In this document: one piece after another, positions 45,501 through 54,764 of the stretch
Position numbering within the stretch: position 1 is the stretch's first letter
How the letters are laid out: every line of letters begins with the position of its first letter
Assembly: GCA_047623945.1 (NCBI GenBank)
Contig: JBLHOT010000008.1
Span: 17,177-81,176 of the forward strand
Origin: Arcticibacterium sp047623945
GTDB lineage: Bacteria > Bacteroidota > Bacteroidia > Cytophagales > Spirosomataceae
Length of the DNA stretch: 64,000 nt
Reading direction: 5' to 3'
The notes under the pieces: model-generated
What the model saw: only the letters and a program-made list of their open reading frames with translations
Told to the model about the DNA's origin: nothing
Database searches by the model: none
Made by a program: the position numbers and the translations under genes

Positions 45501-47192
45501 TTACAAGACCGCTTCTTTCATCATGACCTGTGCTCGGTTATAAGCAGAGATTAAAGCATTCACCCCAGACCTGCGAATGCTAGTGTCCTCACCGCAGCCC
45601 CAAAATCTTACCTCAGGGTTGGCATTTAAAGAAATTTGAATGTACGAAACAGAGACGGAGGCAGAGCTATGACCTACGGAGTGCGAACTATATTGTTCTA
45701 CACTAAAGTCCTTCCATCCTTGTTGTTTCATGGCATTAACCACCGAATTGATAGGGCCGTTTCCCCTTCCATCTAACTCCATTTCTTTTCCGTCATGGGT
45801 CAGGGTTATAAGTGACTGAACTTCCGTTTCAGTAGAGCTCATGATTTGATACTTTTTTAAATCAATGATGTCTTTTCGGTTAACAAATTCCTGTTGAAAC
45901 TCCCTTTGAATTTCGTCGAATGTCATCTCCCTACCATATTTATCTGCAAGGCCATTGATATACAAGCCTACTTCGGGATGCATTTTCTTCGGCAAGTCAT
46001 AATCAAATTCCCTCTTTAGAATATACGCTACACCGCCTTTGCCACTTTGACTATTGATTCTAATAATAGCTTCATAACTACGCCCTATATCATTTGGGTC
46101 TATGGTAAGATATGGGACTTCCCAATGCACGTCATCGTCACCTCTGAGATCCATTCCTTTCTTGATGGCATCTTGGTGACTGCCACTAAAGGCCGTAAAA
46201 ACTAGTTCGCCTGCATAGGGGTGCCTTTTATGCACGGCCATGCAAGTATTTTTTTCGTAAACTTTCCGTATGGCATCAATGTCAGAGAAATCCAAGCCTG
46301 TTTGAATACCATGGCTATTCATATTCAATGCCAATGTAACAAGGTCCAGATTACCGGTTCGTTCACCATTTCCAAATAAGGTGCCTTCCACGCGGTCGGC
46401 TCCTGCCAATAAGCCTAACTCTGTAGCCGCAGTCCCGGTACCTCTATCATTATGAGTATGCAAACTGACTATGATGCATTCTCTATTTTTAATAGTACGA
46501 CAAAACCATTCTATTTGGTCTGCATATGTATTGGGCATATTCCACTCTACCGTAGAGGGAAGATTAAGAATCATTTTGTGCTCCGGTGTAGGCTGCCAAC
46601 TAGCCATGACCGCTTCGCAAACCTCGAGAGCATAATCCTCTTCCGTATCCGAAAAACTTTCTGGTGAATATTCCAGTGTGATGTTGGTGTCTGGAACTTC
46701 TCCTATAAGTGACTTTATCAATAGCGTGCCATCAACAGCGATAGCTTTAATTTTGTCTTTACTGGCATTGCTAAAAGTCACCTTACGCTGTAGACTGGAA
46801 GTGGAGTTGTACAGATGTACAATGGCATTTTTTACACCAGCTAGCGATTCAAACGTACGGCGAATGAGTGCTTCGCGAGCTTGAACGAGTACCTGAATGC
46901 TAACATCATCTGGAATGAGATTTTCTTCTACTAATTTCCTTAAAAAGTTAAATTCAGTATCGGAAGCCGAAGGAAAACCAACCTCAATTTCCTTAAACCC
47001 TATGGCGACTAATTGCTTAAATAATGCCACTTTTTGATCAATATTCATGGGCACCGGAAGTGCCTGATTACCATCTCTCAAATCTACGCTACACCATATA
47101 GGAGCATTTGATAGTGTTCGATTTGGCCATTCTCTGTCCTTTAAGGATATTGGTTTAAATGGTGTATACTTATTGATATTGGATGCTTTCAT
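45501..47192 (-). CDS. leuA: 2-isopropylmalate synthase
   Basis: 563 residues of the longer LeuA type known from actinobacteria and yeast. The catalytic TIM barrel starts WCSVDLRDGNQAL (metal Asp and acetyl-CoA Arg) and contains SLHTHNDRGT (the HxH metal site) and FGNGERTGNLDLV. The C-terminal LeuA dimer/leucine-binding domain (about 425-563) is present, so feedback inhibition by leucine is likely. It condenses acetyl-CoA with 2-oxoisovalerate, first step of leucine synthesis. No other leu gene is adjacent. The leader contains a possible SD-masking hairpin and a 5-codon frame (see findings). Confidence 0.94.
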   Translation of the reverse strand: MKASNINKYTPFKPISLKDREWPNRTLSNAPIWCSVDLRDGNQALPVPMNIDQKVALFKQLVAIGFKEIEVGFPSASDTEFNFLRKLVEENLIPDDVSIQVLVQAREALIRRTFESLAGVKNAIVHLYNSTSSLQRKVTFSNASKDKIKAIAVDGTLLIKSLIGEVPDTNITLEYSPESFSDTEEDYALEVCEAVMASWQPTPEHKMILNLPSTVEWNMPNTYADQIEWFCRTIKNRECIIVSLHTHNDRGTGTAATELGLLAGADRVEGTLFGNGERTGNLDLVTLALNMNSHGIQTGLDFSDIDAIRKVYEKNTCMAVHKRHPYAGELVFTAFSGSHQDAIKKGMDLRGDDDVHWEVPYLTIDPNDIGRSYEAIIRINSQSGKGGVAYILKREFDYDLPKKMHPEVGLYINGLADKYGREMTFDEIQREFQQEFVNRKDIIDLKKYQIMSSTETEVQSLITLTHDGKEMELDGRGNGPINSVVNAMKQQGWKDFSVEQYSSHSVGHSSASVSVSYIQISLNANPEVRFWGCGEDTSIRRSGVNALISAYNRAQVMMKEAVL

Positions 47193-47200
47193 ACTTTATT

Positions 47201-47258
47201 TTAAACCCTGAAGAGCATATTACCTCCTCAAAACGTGGTATTCTTTCTTTGAGGTAAA
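47201..47258 (-). promoter_or_regulatory. Possible leuA leader: hairpin masking a Shine-Dalgarno and a 5-codon frame
   Basis: On the minus strand TTACCTC pairs with GAGGTAA; the latter belongs to GAGGAGGTAAT just before an ATG. The frame from that ATG (47218-47201) is ATG CTC TTC AGG GTT TAA (MLFRV), ending 8 bases before leuA. A strong Shine-Dalgarno is unusual in this phylum. Regulation is inference. Confidence 0.3.
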
Positions 47259-47862
47259 TATGCATGGAATTTTAAAAGGAATGAAACTTCAAAATCGAAT
47301 CTTTGCCTTGTAAGGGATTTTTTTTAAAATGCGAAGGCCGTTTCTTTCGTGATTTGGCTTTTCATGTGTTTATGTTTTTCCTTGTTTTTCGGAGTTATGC
47401 ATAGTGTGGATTTTATTTTTATGCACGTTTACTGTACAGCAGCTCTCCGAATCTTACTTAGGGATAGTGAATGAAATCCTTTAGCTTTTTATTTATTGTC
47501 ATCCATCTATTTCAAAATTAAAACGATCTTAATCAAGGGTTTATATTAGGATTGGATAGTAATTTGAATCATCCTTCCATGTACACGGTTTTCAGGTGTT
47601 CGAGAGAAGTCCACTGAACACTACAACGATTTATGGAAGCATAGTAGAACGACTGACAGAACAATTCCACCAGGACCTCATAGAGCAGTCTAAGGCCAAC
47701 TGTCACAAGGGCAAAGCCCTAAGACTTTTCAGAGCAATTGCATTATTTTACATCTTGTGAAGTTTTGTACCCAATCCAATTAATGTCATATTTTGTATTA
47801 TTCAAAGTATAGATTAAGTACCCTCAGTTTTCATCAGGTCTTCTATTTAGCTTGACTTAGAA
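47259..47862. other. Intergenic region upstream of leuA, with a possible coding remnant
   Basis: No intact gene. A frame on the plus strand (47563-47760) reads plausible protein (VFERSPLNTTTIYGSI, VERLTEQFHQDLIEQSK, HKGKALRLFRAIALFYIL) but has no start codon and no recognised family, so it may be a gene remnant. The rest is AT-rich and shows no RNA gene or repeat that I can identify. Confidence 0.4.
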
Positions 47863-47931
47863 TCTATGTCTCGCGACTCTCCCAGAGAAGGATATACTGG
47901 GCTTGTAAGAAGATATCCCAGAGGCTATCTT

Positions 47932-48183
47932 TCATATAGTATAACTGCCAGTAGAACCATCGGAAAAACTTTGGCGTCCTACTTGGTCTCCGTTTACAAA
48001 TACTTTTCCAGGGAAACTGCCAGCAATACAGTAGAAAGAAAGAAAAACCCAACCATCTGAAGCGGTATAACCAGAATCACTACTACCTCCAATATTCGCG
48101 TCGTCATATACGGTGACTTCTACATTTGGAATTGGATTTCTATGCTTGTCCCTAATCTTTATTGAAAAACTAATAGTGTCCAT
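47932..48183 (-). CDS. Small beta-sandwich protein, carboxypeptidase regulatory-like
   Basis: 83 residues from the ATG at 48183, no signal peptide. The pattern SIKIRDKHRNPIPNVEVTVYDDAN, GYTASDGWVFLSF, then KVFVNGDQVGRQSF matches the transthyretin/carboxypeptidase regulatory-like fold, in which a variable loop follows PIPNVEVTV. Such domains are usually parts of larger surface proteins; a stand-alone cytoplasmic form is unusual. A perfect palindrome (48222-48242) lies 39 bases upstream of its start. An overlapping 62-codon frame on the same strand is considered a shadow. Confidence 0.6.
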   Translation of the reverse strand: MDTISFSIKIRDKHRNPIPNVEVTVYDDANIGGSSDSGYTASDGWVFLSFYCIAGSFPGKVFVNGDQVGRQSFSDGSTGSYTI

Positions 48184-48525
48184 AGTATGACTTTTTGAAT
48201 TTATTATTAATTATACGACGTATTAAAACAGTGTGTTTTAATTAGCTCTTATTGAGGGTTTTATAAGATTTCATTTAATAACACAACGATATATATTCTC
48301 TTTTGAGAGAGGAATTACGGTATTTGATATACAACTCTTATTTGAGAATAAAGGTAGAACGAAAAGCCGGGGTCATACGGGTTTAAATGTGCGTGGTTTG
48401 CTGTATTTATACCTGTTTCAGTAGGTAGTTTTACTATTAGAGAAGAATGTTAAGTCGGCACTCCGACGCTTGCAGCTTTGCTATGGTGAATAAAAGCCTC
48501 TGGCTTCCTATTTAGTGCCATACAT
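48184..48525. other. Intergenic region with palindromes
   Basis: ATTAAAAC/GTTTTAAT (48222-48229 and 48235-48242, loop AGTGT) forms a perfect inverted repeat that could be an operator or hairpin of the 83-residue protein gene. A degenerate REP-like copy is at 48459-48485. I see no gene in the rest. Confidence 0.45.
48459..48485. repeat. Degenerate second copy of the REP-like element
   Basis: CACTCCGACGCTTGCAGCTTTG aligns with the left arm and loop of the palindrome at 45042-45068 (CACTCCGAAGCTTCAAGCTTCG) with few changes; the right arm is lost, so no hairpin forms. Confidence 0.4.
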
Positions 48526-49515
48526 TTACTTCACCTCATTTGCCAGCTCCATGTTTTCATCAAAAGCTTTAATGTTTTCAAGTGTTGTTATGGTTATTTC
48601 TTCCATGGCTTCTTTGGTGAAATAGCCTTGGTGGGAGGTCATTAGGACGTTTGGGAAACTGTTCAGCCTTAAAATGTCGTCATCTTGAATGATGCTTTCC
48701 GAAAGGTCTTCAAAAAACAGATTTCCTTCTTGTTCGTAAACGTCTATGCCTAAATAGCCAATTGTTTTATTGGTCAGGCTGGTGATAACATCCGAGGTGT
48801 TTATAAGTGCCCCTCTGCTGGTATTAATAATCATAACGCCATTTTTCATAAGAGCAATAGACTTTTCATTTACTATATGTTTAGTGGCCGTGTTAAGCGG
48901 ACAATGCAACGATAGTATATCGGAGATTTTAAAGACCTCATTTAAGGGCATGTATGTCACACCTAGGCTAATCAATTCATCAGATTTAGTAAGATCAAAG
49001 GCGATGATTTTACAACCAAAACCTTTCATGATCTTGCAAAAGGTAGCACCAATCTGTCCAGTACCAATGACCCCAACAGTTTTCCCACGTAGATTGAACC
49101 CAATGAGGTTTTTTAAGGAAAAATTACCTTCTCTTACTCTATTGTAAGCCTTATGCGTTTTCCTGTTTAGTGTCAAAATCAAGGCTACCGCATGTTCTGC
49201 CACAGCCTCAGGCGAGTAGGCAGGTACACGGACTACTTTTATATCATGCTCTTTTGCGGCATCTAAGTCCACATTATTATATCCAGCACACCTAAGAGCT
49301 ATAAGTTTAACCCCATTTTCTGAAAGAACTGTCATGGTATCCATGTCTACGATATCGTTCACAAAAACACAGATAGCGTCAAATCCCGAAGTCAGTTTAG
49401 CAGTATACTTATCAAGATGGGTTTCAAAAAACGAAAAGCTGTAATGATAGTCCTTCAAATGCTTTTCAAAATATTCTTGATCATAAGATTTTGTGCTAAG
49501 TACGGCTATTTTCAT
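48526..49515 (-). CDS. 2-hydroxyacid dehydrogenase (D-lactate dehydrogenase-like)
   Basis: 329 residues of the D-isomer 2-hydroxyacid dehydrogenase family. NAD-binding motif VIGTGQIGATF (about 148-158), the substrate Arg in INTSRGALINT, and the catalytic His in MTSHQGYFTKEAMEEI, an end found in LdhA. The NLFFED segment is also seen in LdhA-type enzymes. It should interconvert pyruvate and D-lactate with NADH in the cytoplasm. It is isolated, with 342 and 217 bases of intergenic sequence on either side. Confidence 0.9.
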   Translation of the reverse strand: MKIAVLSTKSYDQEYFEKHLKDYHYSFSFFETHLDKYTAKLTSGFDAICVFVNDIVDMDTMTVLSENGVKLIALRCAGYNNVDLDAAKEHDIKVVRVPAYSPEAVAEHAVALILTLNRKTHKAYNRVREGNFSLKNLIGFNLRGKTVGVIGTGQIGATFCKIMKGFGCKIIAFDLTKSDELISLGVTYMPLNEVFKISDILSLHCPLNTATKHIVNEKSIALMKNGVMIINTSRGALINTSDVITSLTNKTIGYLGIDVYEQEGNLFFEDLSESIIQDDDILRLNSFPNVLMTSHQGYFTKEAMEEITITTLENIKAFDENMELANEVK

Positions 49516-49732
49516 ATCGTTTTTTATGCGATTTTTCTATGTGTGTTTGATCATTTTATTTTTGTCATCCCAAGCTAATGTTAAGTTTGAAGAGAATACA
49601 ATATAAAGGCAAATGTCTTTTGGTGGTAGGTCCATTCTTAGAAGCTTATTACTGCAGAGAGAATACTTCTCAGACTAATAATTAAGACATCTCAATTTAG
49701 CTAAGCAGGAAATACTCAGTATGGGGGCACAT

Positions 49733-50263
49733 TCATTCATCTTTGGTCTTTTTATTATCGTCTTCAAGAAGTTGTTGAGCCATGGGTTGTATAAACCAAA
49801 TACCTATTGGGAAAATCCAGAAACCCATAAAGCAATTAAACGCCCTGTCAAGGCCAATAATCTTACCTTCATTTTTGGAAACTAGCATTTTGGCTGCAAA
49901 GTAGAATATGAATATAATGCTCCACACGCCATAAAGATATATAGAGGCAATAATCCAAAGGGAGCTCCCAAATTCTTGATAGTTGTTTTGGCTAATTTGA
50001 TAACCGCCTTGAGCAAATAGGGTGGCCACTAGTAACCAACAGACAACAAATAATATACTGAAGTTAAAATACTTGATTCTTACTTCGTACGCCTCTTTGA
50101 GTTGATTAAATGCCGTCGTTGCAATTGTGTAAATCCACATTAGATAGAGTGAAAACGCAAGTATGTGGACCAGATGACCAAGTATCGAGTCCGTCGAAAA
50201 TACCATTGGGAAGAAAAGTAAAATGAAAAGCTGCCAATGTTTTAGTTTTAATAAGATGGTCAT
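49733..50263 (-). CDS. Hypothetical membrane protein
   Basis: 176 residues with about four to five hydrophobic segments (10-25, 30-50, 65-85, 100-125, 145-162) and a charged Asp/Lys-rich tail. No family recognised. It has no close neighbour in the same direction and lies between the lactate dehydrogenase-like gene and a divergent SDR, so context gives no hint of its role. Confidence 0.65.
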   Translation of the reverse strand: MTILLKLKHWQLFILLFFPMVFSTDSILGHLVHILAFSLYLMWIYTIATTAFNQLKEAYEVRIKYFNFSILFVVCWLLVATLFAQGGYQISQNNYQEFGSSLWIIASIYLYGVWSIIFIFYFAAKMLVSKNEGKIIGLDRAFNCFMGFWIFPIGIWFIQPMAQQLLEDDNKKTKDE

Positions 50264-50524
50264 TTTAGTCTTTTATTTGTTTCATCTTATTAGAATATTC
50301 CACTCTCCAAAGTTTAGAGATACCTAGAGTTTACACTTGAAACTACTAAATAAGTTTGAATTTAGAAATATTTGAGCCTTCCAGACCCCAGCGGCCTTTT
50401 ATCACCCACTGTGGCTACAAGCTTCTGTGAGCATGGCTAAAGCAGTATCTGTGTGGTGGTCTATAGTGATTCTGATTTGGGCCTAACTTTTTTGTATGTT
50501 TAGGTTTGCAAAAAAATAAATAAA

Positions 50525-51241
50525 ATGAATATTATAATAATAGGGGCCACATCTGGTATTGGAAAGTCACTTGCCGAATATTACGCTTCTCGAAATCATA
50601 CCTTAGGAATTACAGGGAGACGGACGGAGAAACTAGATGAAATTAAAACACAATTTCTGAATACGACAATTCATACGTCATTTATGGATGTGGCCGAAAC
50701 CGAAAATTCTAGAAAAAGCCTAGCAGATTTAGTGGAAGAAATGGGCGGCTGTGACTTATTAATTATTAACGCTGGTGTGGGATTTCCGAAAGCGACCTAT
50801 GAGCAAGAGCTCCAGACGGTTGATATTAATGCCCGCGGTTTCATGGCCTTAGCTAATTGGGGTTATGCATATTTCAAAACACAAGGCAAGGGCCATTTGG
50901 TAGGTATATCATCTATTGCCGCTACGAGAAGTAGCCCATACGCTCCTGAATATCATGCTACCAAAGCTTTTATGTCAAGTTATTTAGAAGGTTTACGATA
51001 CCGTGCTACTAAATGGCACAAGAATATTTGTGTTACAGATATACGGCCGGGCTTTGTGGAAACGGCGATTACCGAACATAATAAAACTATGTTTTGGGTA
51101 GCAACGCCGCAAAAAGCTGCTAAGCAAATGGCGGATGCCATTGAGAGCAAGAAAGGAGTGGCTTATATCACGAAAAGATACCTGTTGATGGCATGGCTAT
51201 TGAAGCTAATGCCGGATTGGCTTTATACTCGGGTTATGTGA
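50525..51241 (+). CDS. SDR family NAD(P)-dependent oxidoreductase
   Basis: A 238-residue SDR. The cofactor motif is IGATSGIG (6-13), NAG at 82-84 and the catalytic Ser130, Tyr143 and Lys147 are present. It belongs to the group with a single C-terminal membrane-interacting helix-like region (LLMAWLLKLMPDWLYTRVM), as in YdfG/DltE-like enzymes of the phylum. Substrate unknown. A 15-base palindrome (GTGATTTGAAATCAC, 51238-51252) overlaps its end. It stands alone. Confidence 0.85.
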   Translation: MNIIIIGATSGIGKSLAEYYASRNHTLGITGRRTEKLDEIKTQFLNTTIHTSFMDVAETENSRKSLADLVEEMGGCDLLIINAGVGFPKATYEQELQTVDINARGFMALANWGYAYFKTQGKGHLVGISSIAATRSSPYAPEYHATKAFMSSYLEGLRYRATKWHKNICVTDIRPGFVETAITEHNKTMFWVATPQKAAKQMADAIESKKGVAYITKRYLLMAWLLKLMPDWLYTRVM

Positions 51242-51612
51242 TTTGAAATCACATTTCAGGAGGGTTCCCAAAACTGAACAAGTAAAAACCCACTTTACGA
51301 AGTCTTCAGACTTTAGAGAACAAAAAATATAACCGTAGAATAAAATCAATCGTAACTTTCGGGGGTTAAAATGGCTTTTAAATTCATTATTATATTTATT
51401 GTTTATAGACTAAGGCTGGCCTAGTTTCGAAAGTTTGTAGCTTCGATTTGGTGATTGAAAACCGCTGGACAGCTATTTATTATGATTCTTCTATTTTTAA
51501 ATAGCTGTAAGAATATTCATAAAAAAACAGGAAACATAGTCATATCTTTGAGCTAAGAAATGGCATTTTTTTCAACTACTGTCTTTATAATGCCATAAAA
51601 AATATTTACATC
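51242..51612. other. Intergenic region with a promoter-like box and leader hairpin
   Basis: TATCTTTG (51543-51550) matches the -7 consensus exactly, with no clear -33 element. In the predicted leader, ATGGCATT (51560-51567) pairs with AATGCCAT (51589-51596) ahead of an A-rich stretch and the ATG at 51613. Nothing else identifiable. Confidence 0.4.
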
Positions 51613-54168
51613 ATGAAAAGAACGGTATTTCTGCTCCTGCTATCTTTTGTATTTTCTAGAACCTATACTCAGAAACCAATATTTCAACCCTTTGATTTAT
51701 CGGATGACCCTGAGGCTCGCTTGAATTATGAGTTTAACAGGATTGTTGATCCCGCTACCAATACTGTTCCTTTTAATGAGTTAGACAAAGCACGCGAATT
51801 GATGGATGGAGTGATAAGCACCATGGGGCAAATTCCGGGAATAGAGTGGAAAGAAAGAGGCCCCAATAATGTGGGGGGTAGAATCAGGGCAATGATGTTT
51901 GACCCTAACGATGTTACAAAAAAGAAAGTTTGGGCTGGTGGCGTTGCAGGAGGGCTTTGGTACAATAATGATATAACTGACGCGAACTCATCTTGGCAAA
52001 ATATATTTGATTTTTGGGATAATATGGCGGTTACCTGTATTGCTTACGACCCGAGTAATACAAATATTTTCTATGTAGGAACAGGAGAAGGCTTCGGAAA
52101 CTCAGACGCGGTACAAGGTGGTGGTATATGGAAAACCAGTGACGGCGGGGTTACTTGGAAAAGACTAGCTGCAACTAAACCTGATGCTTCCGCATTTTCT
52201 GGTGTTGAGTATGCTTTTCATTACGTAAGTAAAATTGTTGTTTCCTCTACTGGACGAGTTTTCGCGGCAACTAGAGCGGGTGTTTGGATTTCAACCGACC
52301 AAGGGAAATCGTTTTCGGTGGCTGCAACCTTACCTAATAGTAATGGAAGTACCTCACGTGTTAGTGATTTAGAAATTGGTACAGATGATGTCGTTTATGC
52401 AGGCTTTGGTTATTTCTCAAATACTACTGGAGCCATTTACAAAACCAATAATGCGGCTAACGACGGTATATCATGGTCAACTATAACTCCTCCTGCTCCC
52501 TATTTACAAAGTTCCATCGCCAGGACGGAGATAGCTTTGGCCGCTTCTACATCAGGAGCAACTCAGGTGGTATACGCAATTAGCCACTCTAACTCTTCTG
52601 GCCGGCCGATAAGCTATTTCAGAAAGTCTGCTGATGCTGGTGCCACATGGGCAAACTTAGCTATTCCAGTAGGAGCCGGTCCTTCGATTTTTGGTACACA
52701 GGCATGGTATGATATGATATTAGCTGTTCATCCGACTAATCCAGATATTATTTTTGCAGGTGGGGCCACTCACGCAAGATCAGTTGATGGTGGGGCCTCC
52801 TGGGTTAATGATTACGGATATTCAAATCCCGTACATCCAGATCACCACGGTTTTGCTTACCGGCCGTCTAATCCAAATGAAGTGATCATGGCAAACGATG
52901 GCGGTGTTTATTATTCAACCGATTGGGGCGACGGTGTGGTTACAACTCCCACTTACGCAACCAGAAATAAAGATTTGAATATTACCCAGTTCTATGCTGC
53001 CGCTATGAAAAATGTGGCAAATGATGGATACCTCATTGGTGGAATGCAAGATAATAATTCAGTCAAGATAAATGGTGTGTATAACACTGTTGGCTCGTCA
53101 ATTGTTATGCTAGGTGGTGATGGCATGATAAGTTTTATAGATCAAGATAATCCAGGTTATCAATTTGTTACGACACAGACCAATAATTACCACATAGCCG
53201 ATGTAGACGGTAATAATGTCACCCCTCTAACTCCGAGGTATGGGCAAGGGTCATTTGTTAATCCTGCTGATTACCACTCTGCAAGCAATACACTCTATAC
53301 ATATTACAGTTCCAGTATTGTGATAAAGTATGTTATTAACTCATTTAGTACTTATACAACTAGCTTTTTTCAAACAAGCCTTGGAGCCACGGGCACTTTT
53401 ATTAAGGCTGGCCCTACAACTAATACTGCTTATATTGGTACAAGTTCCGGTTATGTTTATAAATATAGTGGAATTACAGATGTAGATGATAACATACCCG
53501 CAAAGACCACTATCCTTTCTCCAGCCCAAATAGGAGGAGGTACCGGCACCATATCATGTATAGAATTTGGTGCTAATGAGAATGAAATCTTGGTAACAAA
53601 ATCTAACTACAACGTTAAATCTGTTTTCTATACCTCAGATGGTGGTGCCACATGGATAAGTAAAGATGAACCGACCTACGGATTGCCTAACATTCCGGTA
53701 CGTTATGCATTATTTAATCCGATAAACCGTAGTCAGGTACTCATAGCAACTGAATTAGGTGTATGGTCAACAAATGATATCAATGCAACAAATCCGCAAT
53801 GGGCACCCACTAACGCAAATTTAGCACATGTCAGATGTGACTGGTTACGTTACCGCAGTGCCGATAATACTGTTTTAGTGGCATCGCACGGGCGAGGATT
53901 GTTCACCACCCAACTAAACGCCGCTAATCCTTGCCAGACAGTTATGACTCTCGTGGCTCCTTATGATAACAAAACGACTGGCACTACTACCTTTGATAAA
54001 ACAGAGAGAATATCTGCGACAAACAAAATTAGTGGTAATGCCAATGTTACCTTCAAGGCCGCAAATTCGATTGAACTTCTACCAACTAATCCTACCGACG
54101 GGACAGATGGGTTTTCGACAGAAGCTGGAACCGTATTTTATGCTTATATAACTGGGTGTGAAAACTGA
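51613..54168 (+). CDS. Secreted VPS10/sialidase-like beta-propeller protein
   Basis: 851 residues with a signal peptide (1-20). Many BNR/Asp-box copies mark sortilin-like propeller blades: SDGGVTWKRL, STDQGKSFSV, SADAGATWANL, VDGGASWVND and SDGGATWISKD. The C-terminal 75 residues (from CQTVMTLVAP) include NVTFKAANSIELLP and GTVFYAYITGC, a short beta module that often ends Bacteroidota secreted proteins. It probably acts outside the cell, as an adhesin or degradative enzyme; no catalytic residues can be assigned. A lipoprotein gene follows 73 bases downstream. Confidence 0.8.
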   Translation: MKRTVFLLLLSFVFSRTYTQKPIFQPFDLSDDPEARLNYEFNRIVDPATNTVPFNELDKARELMDGVISTMGQIPGIEWKERGPNNVGGRIRAMMFDPNDVTKKKVWAGGVAGGLWYNNDITDANSSWQNIFDFWDNMAVTCIAYDPSNTNIFYVGTGEGFGNSDAVQGGGIWKTSDGGVTWKRLAATKPDASAFSGVEYAFHYVSKIVVSSTGRVFAATRAGVWISTDQGKSFSVAATLPNSNGSTSRVSDLEIGTDDVVYAGFGYFSNTTGAIYKTNNAANDGISWSTITPPAPYLQSSIARTEIALAASTSGATQVVYAISHSNSSGRPISYFRKSADAGATWANLAIPVGAGPSIFGTQAWYDMILAVHPTNPDIIFAGGATHARSVDGGASWVNDYGYSNPVHPDHHGFAYRPSNPNEVIMANDGGVYYSTDWGDGVVTTPTYATRNKDLNITQFYAAAMKNVANDGYLIGGMQDNNSVKINGVYNTVGSSIVMLGGDGMISFIDQDNPGYQFVTTQTNNYHIADVDGNNVTPLTPRYGQGSFVNPADYHSASNTLYTYYSSSIVIKYVINSFSTYTTSFFQTSLGATGTFIKAGPTTNTAYIGTSSGYVYKYSGITDVDDNIPAKTTILSPAQIGGGTGTISCIEFGANENEILVTKSNYNVKSVFYTSDGGATWISKDEPTYGLPNIPVRYALFNPINRSQVLIATELGVWSTNDINATNPQWAPTNANLAHVRCDWLRYRSADNTVLVASHGRGLFTTQLNAANPCQTVMTLVAPYDNKTTGTTTFDKTERISATNKISGNANVTFKAANSIELLPTNPTDGTDGFSTEAGTVFYAYITGCEN

Positions 54169-54241
54169 ATTCCAACTAATTTATTTAGAAAAGGGTCTAT
54201 TAATTAGGAATGTATTTTTAAATACTATAAAATACAAGATT

Positions 54242-54673
54242 ATGAAAAGTCTTTGTTTAATATTCTTAGCTGCTCTAATCGGGTGTAGTCAACAATCAGT
54301 AGAGCCTACCGCTGAAATAGCAGGTAAAGTAACAATAGGTCCACTCTGTGGAACAATACCAGCTGACGATGAAGTTGATGTATCTCTAAATGACAACCCT
54401 TGTGGACTATCTGATAACCAGCTTGACGATATTTACAATAAGTATACTGTAACTGTTACAACCTCTGCCGATAAGGTAATCGCTTCCCAAAAGCTTGATC
54501 ACACTGGCGAATATGAATTTCAAGTTTCGTTCGGAGAATATATCTTAGCTGTTGTTCCTGAGAATCCTACTTTACTCACGAGTTTTCAGAAGGGTGAATT
54601 ATCGGAATTAGTCACTGTGTCAAATGGTGCTCCACAGTATTATCTATTCAACATCGATACTGGTATTAGATGA
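54242..54673 (+). CDS. Hypothetical lipoprotein
   Basis: 143 residues from the ATG at 54242, giving a lipoprotein signal peptide (MKSLCLIFLAALIGCSQ, lipobox LIGC). The frame is open upstream to 54158, but that start would bury the signal. The mature part looks like a beta-sandwich (GKVTIGPLCGTIPADDEVDV, GEYEFQVSFGEYILAVVPE) resembling carboxypeptidase regulatory-like repeats, with four cysteines. Probably co-transcribed with the propeller gene and anchored at the envelope. Confidence 0.72.
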   Translation: MKSLCLIFLAALIGCSQQSVEPTAEIAGKVTIGPLCGTIPADDEVDVSLNDNPCGLSDNQLDDIYNKYTVTVTTSADKVIASQKLDHTGEYEFQVSFGEYILAVVPENPTLLTSFQKGELSELVTVSNGAPQYYLFNIDTGIR

Positions 54674-54764
54674 TGGATTCAACAACCTAACAAAAAAATG
54701 TAGTTTCCTATTTATTACCTGTCTTCTATTTCAAAACTAAAATACTCATAAGACATAGGATGTA

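Noticed and set aside
45343..47712. TCTAAGxCCAACTGTCA at 45343 and 47689 as a repeat pair
   Set aside because: A 17-base match with one mismatch is expected several times by chance in 64 kb, and flanks do not match.
47864..48060. Overlapping 60-64 codon frames on both strands over the 83-residue protein
   Set aside because: They have no domain-like sequence and overlap a better supported frame; taken as shadows.
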